Source: Candidatus Defluviibacterium haderslevense
GTDB taxonomy: Bacteria; Bacteroidota; Bacteroidia; Chitinophagales; Saprospiraceae
Reading direction: 5' to 3'
NCBI GenBank assembly: GCA_016712225.1
Contig: JADJRL010000003.1
Coordinates: forward strand, 1,501,501 to 1,565,500
Length of the DNA: 64,000 nt
In this document: one piece after another, positions 1 through 9,900 of the stretch
Numbering within the stretch: position 1 is the first letter of the stretch
Layout of the letters: each line of letters starts with the position of its first letter
Made by a program: the position numbers and the translations under genes
Notes under the pieces: generated by a model
The model's database searches: none
Told to the model about the DNA's origin: nothing
Seen by the model: the letters and a program-made list of their open reading frames with translations, nothing else

Positions 1-1
1 A

Positions 2-232
2 CTTTCTCTGAAGGAAGAAAATGAAGCTGTTGCTTCAATATATAAAAAGAATGTAGGATTAAGCATTATTGGTAGTTTTGGGCTTAACTATAAGATAAAT
101 GACCGATTTATGATTTTAGCAGAACCTTCAATTAGGTATTATGTGGGTTCAATTGCATCATCATCTTATGCATTAACTCATAAGTATATGCAAGTCGGGT
201 TAATAGCAGGAATTAGATATAGAATTAAATAA
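2..232 (+). CDS. C-terminal end of an outer-membrane beta-barrel protein (5' cut by window)
   Basis: The window opens inside a reading frame that ends with TAA at 230-232. The 76 visible residues alternate hydrophobic and polar residues in short strands separated by turns, with phrases such as GLNYKINDRFMILAEPSIRYY and a last strand near GLIAGIRYRIK. This is the usual look of the last strands of a Bacteroidota PorT/OmpA-type outer-membrane barrel. The start and any signal peptide lie outside the window, so the family cannot be named more exactly. A terminator follows 24 bases downstream, which supports the end of a transcription unit here. Confidence 0.6.
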   Translation, partial: LSLKEENEAVASIYKKNVGLSIIGSFGLNYKINDRFMILAEPSIRYYVGSIASSSYALTHKYMQVGLIAGIRYRIK

Positions 233-255
233 CAAGAAGTCTTTTCTTTTAAAAT

Positions 256-285
256 AACCCGCAATTTTATTGTGGGTTTTTTTTT
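256..285 (+). terminator. Rho-independent terminator after the partial barrel gene
   Basis: A 9-bp stem (AACCCGCAA pairing with TTGTGGGTT, one G-U pair) with a 5-base loop runs directly into a tract of nine T residues. It lies 24 bases after the stop codon of the partial first gene. Confidence 0.8.
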
Positions 286-364
286 GTTTTAAATCCGTTT
301 TTTGAATCAAAAAGATTTGAATTTTTTTGAACGTTATATGATTTTATTTGGCTTGGCTAAGTTT

Positions 365-380
365 TGTTTCACGTGGAACA
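365..380. promoter_or_regulatory. parS: parS-like ParB-binding palindrome, copy 1
   Basis: TGTTTCACGTGGAACA matches the near-universal chromosomal parS 16-mer (TGTTNCACGTGNAACA type). It lies in the 409-base non-coding gap between the first two genes and has a second, perfect copy 219 bases away. parS normally loads ParB/SMC near the replication origin. No parA or parB gene is in the window. Confidence 0.7.
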
Positions 381-583
381 ATTCATCTAATAACTACTTT
401 TTTTAATGAATTTAATTAATAATCCTAGTAATTGATTATTTTATGTTCCTTTTTACAATCTAGGACAAAGGTATAAAGCGGTTAAGATTAATATTTGACG
501 TTTAAGAATAAAATGCTTATTTGGTCTAATTAAATCAAGGAAGATCAAGAGTGCTAGATTAAAGATATAATTATTGAAACAAT

Positions 584-599
584 TGTTCCACGTGGAACA
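584..599. promoter_or_regulatory. parS: parS-like ParB-binding palindrome, copy 2 (perfect)
   Basis: TGTTCCACGTGGAACA is a perfect 16-base palindrome with the parS core CACGTG. It sits 43 bases upstream of the DUF1905-type gene and 219 bases from the first copy. The pairing of two such sites in one intergenic gap makes chance occurrence in AT-rich DNA unlikely. Confidence 0.75.
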
Positions 600-641
600 A
601 ACAGAAATGTAAATTTAAAAACACCGTTAAATATAGACAAA

Positions 642-1139
642 ATGCGGTTTACTCTAAAGAAATTTGGAAAACAAGGTGAAAAAACTGGATGGACTTACAT
701 TGAATTTTCTGAAGTATTCATTCAAAGCCTAAATCCGGGAATAAGAAAAACATTTCGAGTTAAGGGTAAAATTGATGCTTATGAATTTAATGGTCTGAAT
801 TTACTTCCAATGGGAAGTGGTATATTTATAATGCCAATAAATCAAACGGTCCGTAGAAGGATAAAAAAGAAAGAAAGCGATACTGTTGAAATTGAAATTA
901 ATTTGGATTTGACAAGTTTTGAATTAGATAAAGACTTTATAGAGTATTTGGAAACAGAAAAAATTGCTTTTAAATTTTTTAATACGTTAACCAGATCTCA
1001 CCAAAATTACTTTTCAAAATGGATTTCTTCTGCTAAAAGCCCAATAACTAAAGCTAATCGGATAAGTGAAACAATTATTGCATTATCAAAAAAGCAGAAT
1101 TATTCCGAAATGATACGGTCAAAGAAACAAGCTAATTAG
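642..1139 (+). CDS. DUF1905 / YdeI-OmpD-associated family protein
   Basis: This 165-residue cytoplasmic protein has the two-part layout of DUF1905 proteins. An N-terminal beta domain (about 1-95; FTLKKFGKQGEKTGWTYIEF then the GLNLLPMGSGIFIMPIN region) is followed by a helical YdeI/OmdA-like tail (about 100-165), in which residues near EKIAFKFFNTLTRSHQNYFSKWI and the KANRISETI segment are typical. The family has been linked to bacteriocin protection, but the biochemical role is unknown. The ATG start follows the parS-like site by 43 bases. It stands alone, with a 74-base gap before the next gene. Confidence 0.75.
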   Translation: MRFTLKKFGKQGEKTGWTYIEFSEVFIQSLNPGIRKTFRVKGKIDAYEFNGLNLLPMGSGIFIMPINQTVRRRIKKKESDTVEIEINLDLTSFELDKDFIEYLETEKIAFKFFNTLTRSHQNYFSKWISSAKSPITKANRISETIIALSKKQNYSEMIRSKKQAN

Positions 1140-1213
1140 TTTTATTTTATAAAAGATGGACTATTCAAGGGGATATAAAAAAGTCCTTTATCTTTACTAA
1201 AAATTAATTTAAA

Positions 1214-2692
1214 TTGTCAATTATAAAGTCCTTAGTTAAGGAAACAGCTATTTATGGGTTGAGTTATTCCTTAAGTCGAGTCATCAATTTTTTATTGATT
1301 ACAACATACTTAACACATCGCGTTTTTATTAATCAAGATGGTTATTTTGCAATATATCAAGACATATATTTTTATATTGGACTTTTTCTAGGAATATTGA
1401 CACTTAGAATGGAGACTACCTTTTTTAGGTTTGTTTCTGATGAGAAATATGAAAAAAAGATATATCCTCTTGCTTCTCAAATGGTTTGGTCTGCAAGTTT
1501 AATATTTTTAATAATTTGTTTTTTATTTTTTGATTCAATTAAAGGTTTTTTAAAATATCCTCATTTAGAAAAACATATTATTATTGGATTATTTATAATT
1601 GTATTAGACGTAATTGCTTCATTACCCTTTTCAAAATTAAGATTTAAGCAACAAGCACGAAAATATGCTTGGATAAAACTTGCATCTGTGATTTGCAATA
1701 TCCTTTTAATTCTATTCGTTTTCGAAGGAATAAGTATCATTCAACCTGAATTTAGACCGTCTGACCAATTATCATCAGATAAACTATATTATATTTTACT
1801 TGCAAATTTATGTTCCAGTCTGCTGACAATATTTCAATTAAGACATGAATTATATGAAAGCTTTTTAAAAGTAGATTGGACTATGGCAGGGTTGGTTTTG
1901 AAGTATTCATGGCCTTTGATTATTGTCACTACTTCGTATTCGATTATTTTAAATGGATATACAAGTTTTCTTAAATATTTATTACCTGGGACAACAATTG
2001 ATAATTTATCGAATAGTGATGGATATGCTGCAGCTGTGCGTTTAGCGGTTATTATGAATTTATTCGTTACTGCTTTTAATTATGCTGCAGAGCCATTTTT
2101 TTTTAGACATGCAAAAAACAAACAGGCACCAGAACTCTATGCTAAGGTCTCGTTATATTTTGTGATTACATGTTGTTTTATTTATTTATTTACTTGCTTA
2201 TATATTGATGTTTTTGCTCAATTATTAGGTCCCAATTATAGGGGATCCATACATTTAGTATCCATATTATTAATCGCAAATATTTTTTCTGGTATATACA
2301 CCAATTTTTCTTCTTGGTATAAATTAACTGATAAAACATTAACGGCTTCAATAATTAGCCTGTTCGGGTTATTATTAAATATAATTTTATATATCTTATT
2401 GATACCCCGTTTTGGTATTGATGCAGCAGCATGGATTGCCTGTTTAACATATTTATTCATTACCATTTGTTCATATGTTCAAGGGCAGAAAAAATTTCCC
2501 ATTCCTTATCCATTAATTCGTATGAGCCTGTATTTGATCAGTGTAATTGTAATGGTGTTTCTATTAAAAGAAATTTATCATCTACTTCAACTTAGCTTTA
2601 TTTTTTCTTCTTGTATTTCAATAATATGTATAGTGTTTTTTTCAATTTATGTGTATATCAATGAAATTAAAAAAGTCAATTTGATTTTTTAA
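1214..2692 (+). CDS. Oligosaccharide flippase-like (MOP superfamily) membrane protein
   Basis: The 492-residue protein has about 12-14 hydrophobic segments spread along its whole length and no soluble domain. The N-terminus (ETAIYGLSYSLSRVINFLLI) is the usual first helix of Wzx/MurJ-type flippases of the MOP (MATE-like) superfamily. Its likely role is flipping lipid-linked sugars across the inner membrane for surface polysaccharide assembly, which is an inference from the family. The start is TTG; no upstream ATG is available in frame. Its last 17 bases overlap the end of the convergent EEP-like gene. No glycosyltransferases are adjacent, so the substrate is unknown. Confidence 0.75.
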   Translation: MSIIKSLVKETAIYGLSYSLSRVINFLLITTYLTHRVFINQDGYFAIYQDIYFYIGLFLGILTLRMETTFFRFVSDEKYEKKIYPLASQMVWSASLIFLIICFLFFDSIKGFLKYPHLEKHIIIGLFIIVLDVIASLPFSKLRFKQQARKYAWIKLASVICNILLILFVFEGISIIQPEFRPSDQLSSDKLYYILLANLCSSLLTIFQLRHELYESFLKVDWTMAGLVLKYSWPLIIVTTSYSIILNGYTSFLKYLLPGTTIDNLSNSDGYAAAVRLAVIMNLFVTAFNYAAEPFFFRHAKNKQAPELYAKVSLYFVITCCFIYLFTCLYIDVFAQLLGPNYRGSIHLVSILLIANIFSGIYTNFSSWYKLTDKTLTASIISLFGLLLNIILYILLIPRFGIDAAAWIACLTYLFITICSYVQGQKKFPIPYPLIRMSLYLISVIVMVFLLKEIYHLLQLSFIFSSCISIICIVFFSIYVYINEIKKVNLIF

Positions 2693-3623
2693 ATTGATAT
2701 TTACCAAATATTCCGATAGTTTTATTTTTAGAATCTTGTATAACAGAAAAAGAAGTACATTCGACTAAATTAGAAAATAATATTTCGTTATTTGGGATAC
2801 TAAAAAAAGATGAATTGATGCCTTCATTATTATCTCGACGACTGGAGAAAAGATTTGATGTTGTTTTAAATGTTCTAAATTCTGACGACCATGGTACGAT
2901 ATTTAAATTGGTTGCGATTAATTGTAGTTTAGGGCTTTTCTTTAAATATAATGCAAATGAATCTAAGTAAATAGTTAGGCGTTGAAAATCTCGTAATGTT
3001 AGTGGAGGAGGCGTATTACAAACACCAATGCATACACTATCATTATTTTCATTTTGAATCGTGCATAATAGTATTGGTTTGTTTTGGTAATTTAATGTGT
3101 CAACATGAATAAAGGGCAATTTCGAATAAATGCCTTTACCTAATGGATCAACTCTGAGTAGTGTGGTTTGGAAAGGATATTTTGTTTTATTTTTTAATCC
3201 AAAGTCAACCCAATCTGGTGTTAATTCCTCAATACAAATTATATCTGGATTTAGTTGTTGAAAAAGAAAAACATTTGATGTTAAATCTTCATTTCCAAGT
3301 GTAGGGTTAATAAAAACAATGCTAACGGAATTGAAAGATTCTTCATTCGAAAACCGAATTGAAGAATTAAATGAGGTTAATAAAAACAAGGCAATTAAGC
3401 CACAACATGAAAAAGAAACATAAAGTAAATCAGTCAGATTGAACATCAAACAACATATCCCTAAAAACAAACAAAAATACATCCAGTAAATAGCAAAGGG
3501 AGATATTTTTTTTATTAATATAAAATCAAATGGAAGTACAAATAATAATGTAATCAAACAAATGAGAATTATTGCAGTCCATTGTATTGAAGATTTATTA
3601 ATTGAATTGAAAAAAGTATTCAT
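2676..3623 (-). CDS. Membrane-anchored endonuclease/exonuclease/phosphatase-fold protein, active site degraded
   Basis: Residues 1-90 hold three hydrophobic segments, and residues about 100-315 resemble the EEP fold seen in Bacteroidota membrane EEP proteins. The IEEL block around residue 133 matches the metal-binding Glu motif. In contrast, the strand that should read GDFN or GDLN reads ATNLN, with the catalytic Asp replaced by Thr, and I find no SDH-type C-terminal motif. The protein may therefore have lost nuclease or phosphatase activity. It ends in a 17-base tail-to-tail overlap with the flippase-like gene and lies 22 bases after the lamin-tail-domain gene on the same strand, so the two are probably cotranscribed. 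Confidence 0.6.
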   Translation of the reverse strand: MNTFFNSINKSSIQWTAIILICLITLLFVLPFDFILIKKISPFAIYWMYFCLFLGICCLMFNLTDLLYVSFSCCGLIALFLLTSFNSSIRFSNEESFNSVSIVFINPTLGNEDLTSNVFLFQQLNPDIICIEELTPDWVDFGLKNKTKYPFQTTLLRVDPLGKGIYSKLPFIHVDTLNYQNKPILLCTIQNENNDSVCIGVCNTPPPLTLRDFQRLTIYLDSFALYLKKSPKLQLIATNLNIVPWSSEFRTFKTTSNLFSSRRDNNEGINSSFFSIPNNEILFSNLVECTSFSVIQDSKNKTIGIFGKYQFKKSN

Positions 3624-3645
3624 TAAAAATGATAAATATTTTATT

Positions 3646-6246
3646 TTAGTTATTATCTACTTTAATATTTTCTTTAAAATGTTTTTTTGATCCATTGGGA
3701 TGAATCAAAATCAAATTTAAAATATAATTGCCAGAAAAAACGGGTTTATTATTATTGTCTTCTCCAAACCAATTCATAAAATCTTTTGTAGCAATTAAAT
3801 CTTGAGATATTGTTTTTATAAGAAATCCAGATAGATTGTAAATTTCTGCATTTATTTTGTATCCGGCCAAATCCAAATTAAATTGAATTGACAGCACATC
3901 TTGAAATCCATCTTGATTTGGACTAATAGTAGTATTTAATAACTGATATAGCTTGTGCTTATCATTTAAAAAAGTATCTATAAACTGACTATTTTTTAAT
4001 CCTGGACTGCCATAATAAATTTGTTTTGATGCTGATTGCCAATTTTGAGCTTTATCAGAAACAAATGAAGGATTTATTTTTTCTAAAGAAATCCCTTCAG
4101 TTAAAGTTAACAGTGGATTGTGCCAATTTTTGTCATATGAAAAGGAATCAATTAACTTGAATGTAGTTTTATTAAAATAGGACAAGACAAGAGATCCTTT
4201 GTCATCATCCAACAAGGGCAAAGATGATTCTAGGATTAATGAAGAATCAGAATGGGGATATGATTCTATTGTGTTTTTTTTATTTGTGGCCAGTGCTAAA
4301 TACGTATGAGGATAAATTAATTTATCATTATTAATTTTAATCCAATTGTTTTGCCATGAAGGGTTAGAAATATATAATTGATCTAACGATAATAATTTAT
4401 TACTATTATTGTATATTTCAACATAATCTGATCCACCACTCTTTGGATTGAATAAAACTTCGTTCCACAATAAATCATTATATTCAGGAGTGGATGGTAA
4501 TTCTATTAATGTATTTATGGTAATCATTTTATTTCCAATACAATCTAAAATATCTTTTAATGTAATGGTATAGGAAATACTATTTATTAAAGGTTCATCT
4601 AATAAAATAACTACTTCATTTTCAGAAAATGATATTAAGTCAATTGAGGCAACAGATCGTGATGGAAAAATATTATAATTCAATGGATTGGTGGCGCTAT
4701 TTATATCCAAGACTTCATTAAATTTTAATTTAATTTCCCATTGACTTAATGGAATAGCATCTATTAATATTGGACCAGTTGAATCTTTAACAAGAGTTGT
4801 ATATGAATTAGGCATACCTGGAGTTCCGCCAATTAAACTGCTTGATGGCCTCCAAACAAATTGTCCTTTACAAGATTGAAGGGTATTGGTTAATTCTAAA
4901 CTATAACCTCCTTCTTTTTGAGCTGATGTTTCAAACCAAGAATCGGAATAATAAATTTCATCAAGAATTTCATCTTTTGAATTTTTTAGGATAATATAAT
5001 CTCCTGAGTTATTTAGGCTTGGAAAATTATTTAAACCAACGACAGAACCAAACAATTTATAACTACTTGTATCTTTAATCGGACAACAGATAATAATTTC
5101 ATTCGGATTGATGATATTATTTGAAAATTGAGCTTTTGAAGAACCACCATCTGAAACGGAGAGACCCTGTAAGTTTAATTTTTTATGTGTTGTATTTATT
5201 AATTCAATAAATTCTACTTCTGGTAAACCTATAGATGGCGAAGGGTCAGCTAAAAATTCATTAATTAACAGATCGCCTTTAATGGGCTCTTCTATTTTTT
5301 CATAAGTAAATGGTATCTCTTTTATATTAAAATTGGTATTGCCTTTTAAATCTTCTATATTATGATATTCAAGATGATATATTTGATTTGAAACAAAAAA
5401 TTTCGAGAATGCAAGTTCATAAATAGAATTTGAACCACTGAGAAAAATGATTGAATCCGGATTTCCAATGGTGGGTACAGTATAATTTGAAACTAATAAT
5501 GAAGATAACAAATCAATGGGTTCATTGAATTGAATGAGTATCTTATTTTCAGAAATTGCTTTTGCAGAAATAATTTCAGGGGCAGAGGTATCAATCCCGG
5601 AATGATAAATTAAGATATCATCAAAAGTAAATTTATCTTTTCTTGTTTCAGTATAGTTACACTCTAAACCAAAAAGGGCATTAGAAATTTGCACAGAAAA
5701 GGTATCTAGTATTAGTTGTTCAAAATTAAAGTTAGAGCCTCCTGAATAATCTGTTTCTATGCGCCAAGTTGTATCCGTAGCTTTATTTATTTTGAAACGG
5801 CAGATTGATGGATCAGTAGATAATTTGCCTATAGTGCCTGAACCAAGTAAAATAGTATTAGAATTATTTTTGAGAAAGAAATTCCATTTATCCAAATTTC
5901 CTGTTTCTCCTATTTCTATGAAGTAAGTAGAATTAAATAAAGGTTGAGATTGATCCATTAAGAAATAAATTCTGACTAGATTTGAAGAAGATGGAGCAAA
6001 TTGTAAATTGACAAAAAACTCCCATGTTATCAATTCATCCTTATTTTGGTATGGTCTAGAGATAAATGATTTCCCGGCTGAAGGGGCTTGTAAATTTAAC
6101 TGGTGCAAATTATTTATTATAAAATTCGAAGTATCACCGGACCATTCAAGTAAATTATCTTTATCGAAGGTTTCATTCCACTGGCTAAAGCCAAAGCAAG
6201 GTAACAATTCAAATATTATCAGGGAGAATCGTAATATTTTATACAT
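3646..6246 (-). CDS. Secreted lamin-tail-domain protein with T9SS/gliding-type C-terminal domain
   Basis: I chose the ATG at 6246 (866 residues); an in-frame TTG lies two codons upstream. An N-terminal signal peptide (about 1-20, ending CFGFSQ) leads to a beta-rich segment. There are two lamin-tail domains, at about 327-440 (GDLLINEFLADPSP start) and 589-700 (NDLLWNEVLFNPKSGG start), each with the GLxxxD-type core, and Ig-like SbsA-type segments between them. The last 95 residues contain SPNQDGFQDVL and a FlgD/CHU_C-like Ig fold used as a T9SS sorting domain. It is most likely exported through the outer membrane and attached or released at the surface. Its substrate or function is unknown. 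Confidence 0.8.
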   Translation of the reverse strand: MYKILRFSLIIFELLPCFGFSQWNETFDKDNLLEWSGDTSNFIINNLHQLNLQAPSAGKSFISRPYQNKDELITWEFFVNLQFAPSSSNLVRIYFLMDQSQPLFNSTYFIEIGETGNLDKWNFFLKNNSNTILLGSGTIGKLSTDPSICRFKINKATDTTWRIETDYSGGSNFNFEQLILDTFSVQISNALFGLECNYTETRKDKFTFDDILIYHSGIDTSAPEIISAKAISENKILIQFNEPIDLLSSLLVSNYTVPTIGNPDSIIFLSGSNSIYELAFSKFFVSNQIYHLEYHNIEDLKGNTNFNIKEIPFTYEKIEEPIKGDLLINEFLADPSPSIGLPEVEFIELINTTHKKLNLQGLSVSDGGSSKAQFSNNIINPNEIIICCPIKDTSSYKLFGSVVGLNNFPSLNNSGDYIILKNSKDEILDEIYYSDSWFETSAQKEGGYSLELTNTLQSCKGQFVWRPSSSLIGGTPGMPNSYTTLVKDSTGPILIDAIPLSQWEIKLKFNEVLDINSATNPLNYNIFPSRSVASIDLISFSENEVVILLDEPLINSISYTITLKDILDCIGNKMITINTLIELPSTPEYNDLLWNEVLFNPKSGGSDYVEIYNNSNKLLSLDQLYISNPSWQNNWIKINNDKLIYPHTYLALATNKKNTIESYPHSDSSLILESSLPLLDDDKGSLVLSYFNKTTFKLIDSFSYDKNWHNPLLTLTEGISLEKINPSFVSDKAQNWQSASKQIYYGSPGLKNSQFIDTFLNDKHKLYQLLNTTISPNQDGFQDVLSIQFNLDLAGYKINAEIYNLSGFLIKTISQDLIATKDFMNWFGEDNNNKPVFSGNYILNLILIHPNGSKKHFKENIKVDNN

Positions 6247-6947
6247 ACCCAAATAAATTTAGTAAAAATACATGAATGTTATGGAAGGACAAAATTATTC
6301 TTAATTTGAATACCATTACAAAATTCTCTATCAGTCAATAGCAAAATCGAATTCCTGCTTTTATAACTATCTAAGTACAATTTAAATTATCATTATATAC
6401 CTTGCTAAATGAGTTCAATTTATATTATCTATTTAAATTTTTTAATGGCGGCATGGGTTTTCTTTCAATAAATTTTAATATCGATATCAAATGGGATTAA
6501 AAAGATAATTTTCGATATGAAGGCTTTTATTTCTAAGAGAATTATTAAAAAATACGGATAAAAGGAAAGATTTACAAAAAGGAAATGAATTAGATCTATT
6601 TGAATAAAATTGATTGGATATACAGAAGATATTTAGAGTCAATATAATTAATTTTAAATTTATCATGAATATTCCTTAAAAAAAGTGTGACTATTTATTG
6701 AGCTTATCCTAAAATATCTGTTTTTGTTATCTAGATTTCAATTTTTATTTAAAATGTTGTTTAAAACAAGTTATTTTTACTTCTAGCAATAGCTTTATAC
6801 ATGACATCAATGAAATTGATTATATATTATTAGGATTTGAATAGTCAGATTAGACCATTCATATAAAATATTTTAATTTTACAATTCATACCATATTTAA
6901 ATTAATATTTGGTTATTTTCAATATAAAAAATATGTAATTTCTAAAA
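6247..6947. other. Non-coding AT-rich gap of about 700 bases
   Basis: This is the divergent spacer between the lamin-tail-domain gene (leftward) and the first giant Cys-repeat gene (rightward). No reading frame of credible composition and no RNA gene or strong hairpin was seen. It probably holds the promoters for both flanking genes, but I cannot point to a clear TTTG/TAnnTTTG pair. Confidence 0.5.
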
Positions 6948-9900
6948 ATGAAAATTAGTAATAGATATTTTCTTCGATTGATTTTAGGAACTATCATCTT
7001 TCAATTTTTTAGCAGCAAAAGCGTATTAGCCCAACTCAAATGTTGTTGTGGAGCAGCAATGGAAATTGATTTACCCGGTTTGGATTTTGAATTTGACCCG
7101 TATCCGCTTCCCTTAGGTTTTATTCCATATACAGCGGTTAGTTCTTTTGGGCCTTGGATTGTAACCCAAGGAGCAGTCGATCATGGAGACAAGGATTACT
7201 GTGGAGGACTTAGTTCTGGTAATCCGAATGGTCCTTCGACTTTTATGGATCTATATGGTTCTCCACCAACAGGTGGAGCTGCCGGAACGGTAATATACCC
7301 ATTAACAGGGCTTATTCCAGGCAACACATATTATATTGAATTTTGGTATGCAACGTTTACCGCAAATGGAAATTTTTCAGCAAATTTAAAAATAGAAAAT
7401 GGATCCTGGTTAAATGTTAGCTGGACAGCAAATAATCCAGGAAATGTTGTGTGGCTGAAGAAAACGTATTCATTTATAGCAAAAGCAACAACTTCGGTAT
7501 TATCTTTTACTGATACAGGATCTAGTTCTTCTATAATTCAAATTGGAATGTTGCTAGATGACATTAAAATTTTTTCTTGTCCAGGAGATCAAGAAGGACC
7601 AATGGTCAATAATCCACCAGAGGATACTGAAGTTTCATGTGACAAAGAGATACCTATAATTCCAATATTAACGTTTTCAGATAATTGTGATATAAATCCA
7701 AAAGTTAGTTTTACAGAAAAGATTGAAATTATAAATCCATGCTATAAAAAACTTACCAGAACATGGCGCATGGAAGATGCGTGTGGCAACATTAATAACG
7801 AAGAACAAATCATTGACATTATAGATAAAAATCCACCCCAATATATAAAATTGCCTGAGAGTAAAATGGTATATTGTGAAGAAGATGTCACAAAAGAATT
7901 TAATGATTGGATTAAATTAAATGGGAATGCAATTGCGATAGATGAATGTGATAAAGTGAGTTGGAGACAAGTAATTAATCATACTCTAAATAAAAGTTGT
8001 GATAGTGTTAAGGTTGATTTTATAGCAACAGATCAGTGTGGACAAGAAAATCAAGAGAGTGCTTATTTTATTGTAAGAGATACAATTATTCCAAAATTTG
8101 TTATCAGACCACAAGACAAGAATATTGTATGTAAGCCCAATAAATTAGACTCATTAAATGTGTGGTTACAAAGTTATGGCAATTCAAGAACGGGAAAAGA
8201 TTGTGATACTGTAATTATGAGATATCAATATGATGGGGATATAACAAAAAACCCAATTCAAGTAATGTTTTATACATCAGACAGATGTGGAAACATAGAT
8301 AGTAGTATAGCAAGTTTTAGCTATAGAGCAGGAAATGATACATTTCAAATTACAGATTATTCTTGTAGTTATATTAAAAATTCAAAAGATACTATTATTT
8401 ATAGTACTAATGAGTGCGATAGCATTGTAATCATAGATAGGATAAAAAGAAATTCAGATAGTGTAGTATTAATAAGAATGACTTGTGACTCGAGTCAAAA
8501 AATATTGGATACCCTACGATTAACAAATGTATATGGATGTGATTCAATTATTTTTTTGCAGTATAAAATAGAAGCAAAACATCAAAATATAATCAAAAAA
8601 TATGATTGTGAATTAACTCAATATAAAACGGATACCATTATATTACAAGGTCAATTTTGTGATTCATTAAGCATCACAGAACAAATACCGTTGAGAAGAG
8701 ACAGTGTAAAAATTGAAAGAATAAGTTGTGATAAATCAATGGAAGGAACTACAACGAATCATTTTATAAATAATTTGGGTTGTGATAGTATAGTAGTAAT
8801 AAATACCATTTATCGAGCCCAACAGATTACGAGATTAGTTAAGCAAGAGTGTGGTTTATTGCAATCTTATATAGACACGAACAAAATAGTAACAGCTAAT
8901 TGTGACAGTCTGATAATCACAGATCATATTGGAATTCCATTAGATAGTACGAGGATTGATGGATTAACGTGCGATACCAATAAAGTTGGTGTATTTATAA
9001 AGAAATTAATCAATCGATTGGGTTGTGACAGTATCGTTATTGAAACCAAACAATTGGCAAAAACGAATTATATAAATATTGCAAAAACGACATGCAAATT
9101 ATCAGAGGCAGGTAAAGAAACAGAGTTACTCATAAATAGTTATGGGTGTGATAGTATAATAGAAACCGTAACAACATTTATTCCTTCAGACACAAATCAT
9201 ATTATTCAGTACACTTGTGATGTATTGAAAATTGGAATCGACACTGCTCGATATATTACAAAATTATGCGATAGTTTAATTATTACTGATTACCGATTTA
9301 AAGCAGGAGACACGGTTGAAATAAGTCAATATACTTGTGATTTATCAAAAACAAGAAAAGATACAACGTGGTTAAAAAACAGAATTGGATGTGATAGCAT
9401 TATTTACAGCGATATACAATACCGTCCATTAAAACTGGAATATGCAATAGATTCTATAGGATGTTATAATGAAAAAAACGGCAAAATTAGAATTCTAAAT
9501 AGTATCGATTTTAAAGAACCGTATGAACTTTATGTTAATGGAACAAACTATAACAATGAAAATGAAATTACAAACCTGGCTAGTGGAAGGTATGAAATAT
9601 ATATAAAGGATCAAAGATCATGTTATAGAGATTCAGTGAAAATAGAATTTGTAAATCCAGAAGAATTAAAAACAGAATTAGGACAGGACAAGGAAATAGA
9701 AAGCGGTACGCGAGTAAAAGTTAATTTGCAAACGAACAAGACTTTGGTTAATATTTATTGGACACCAAAAAATATCAGCAATTGTATAAATTGTAATGAA
9801 ATAGAAATATTGATAGATCAAGACACATGGATATATAGTCAAGGAATTGATGAACATGGATGTATAAGTTTAGATTCTATATATATACGAATAAAGAAAT

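Noticed and set aside
8341..9440. Possible CRISPR-like or tandem DNA repeat
   Set aside because: The periodicity is at protein level (CDSI units in frame) and the DNA of the units is diverged.
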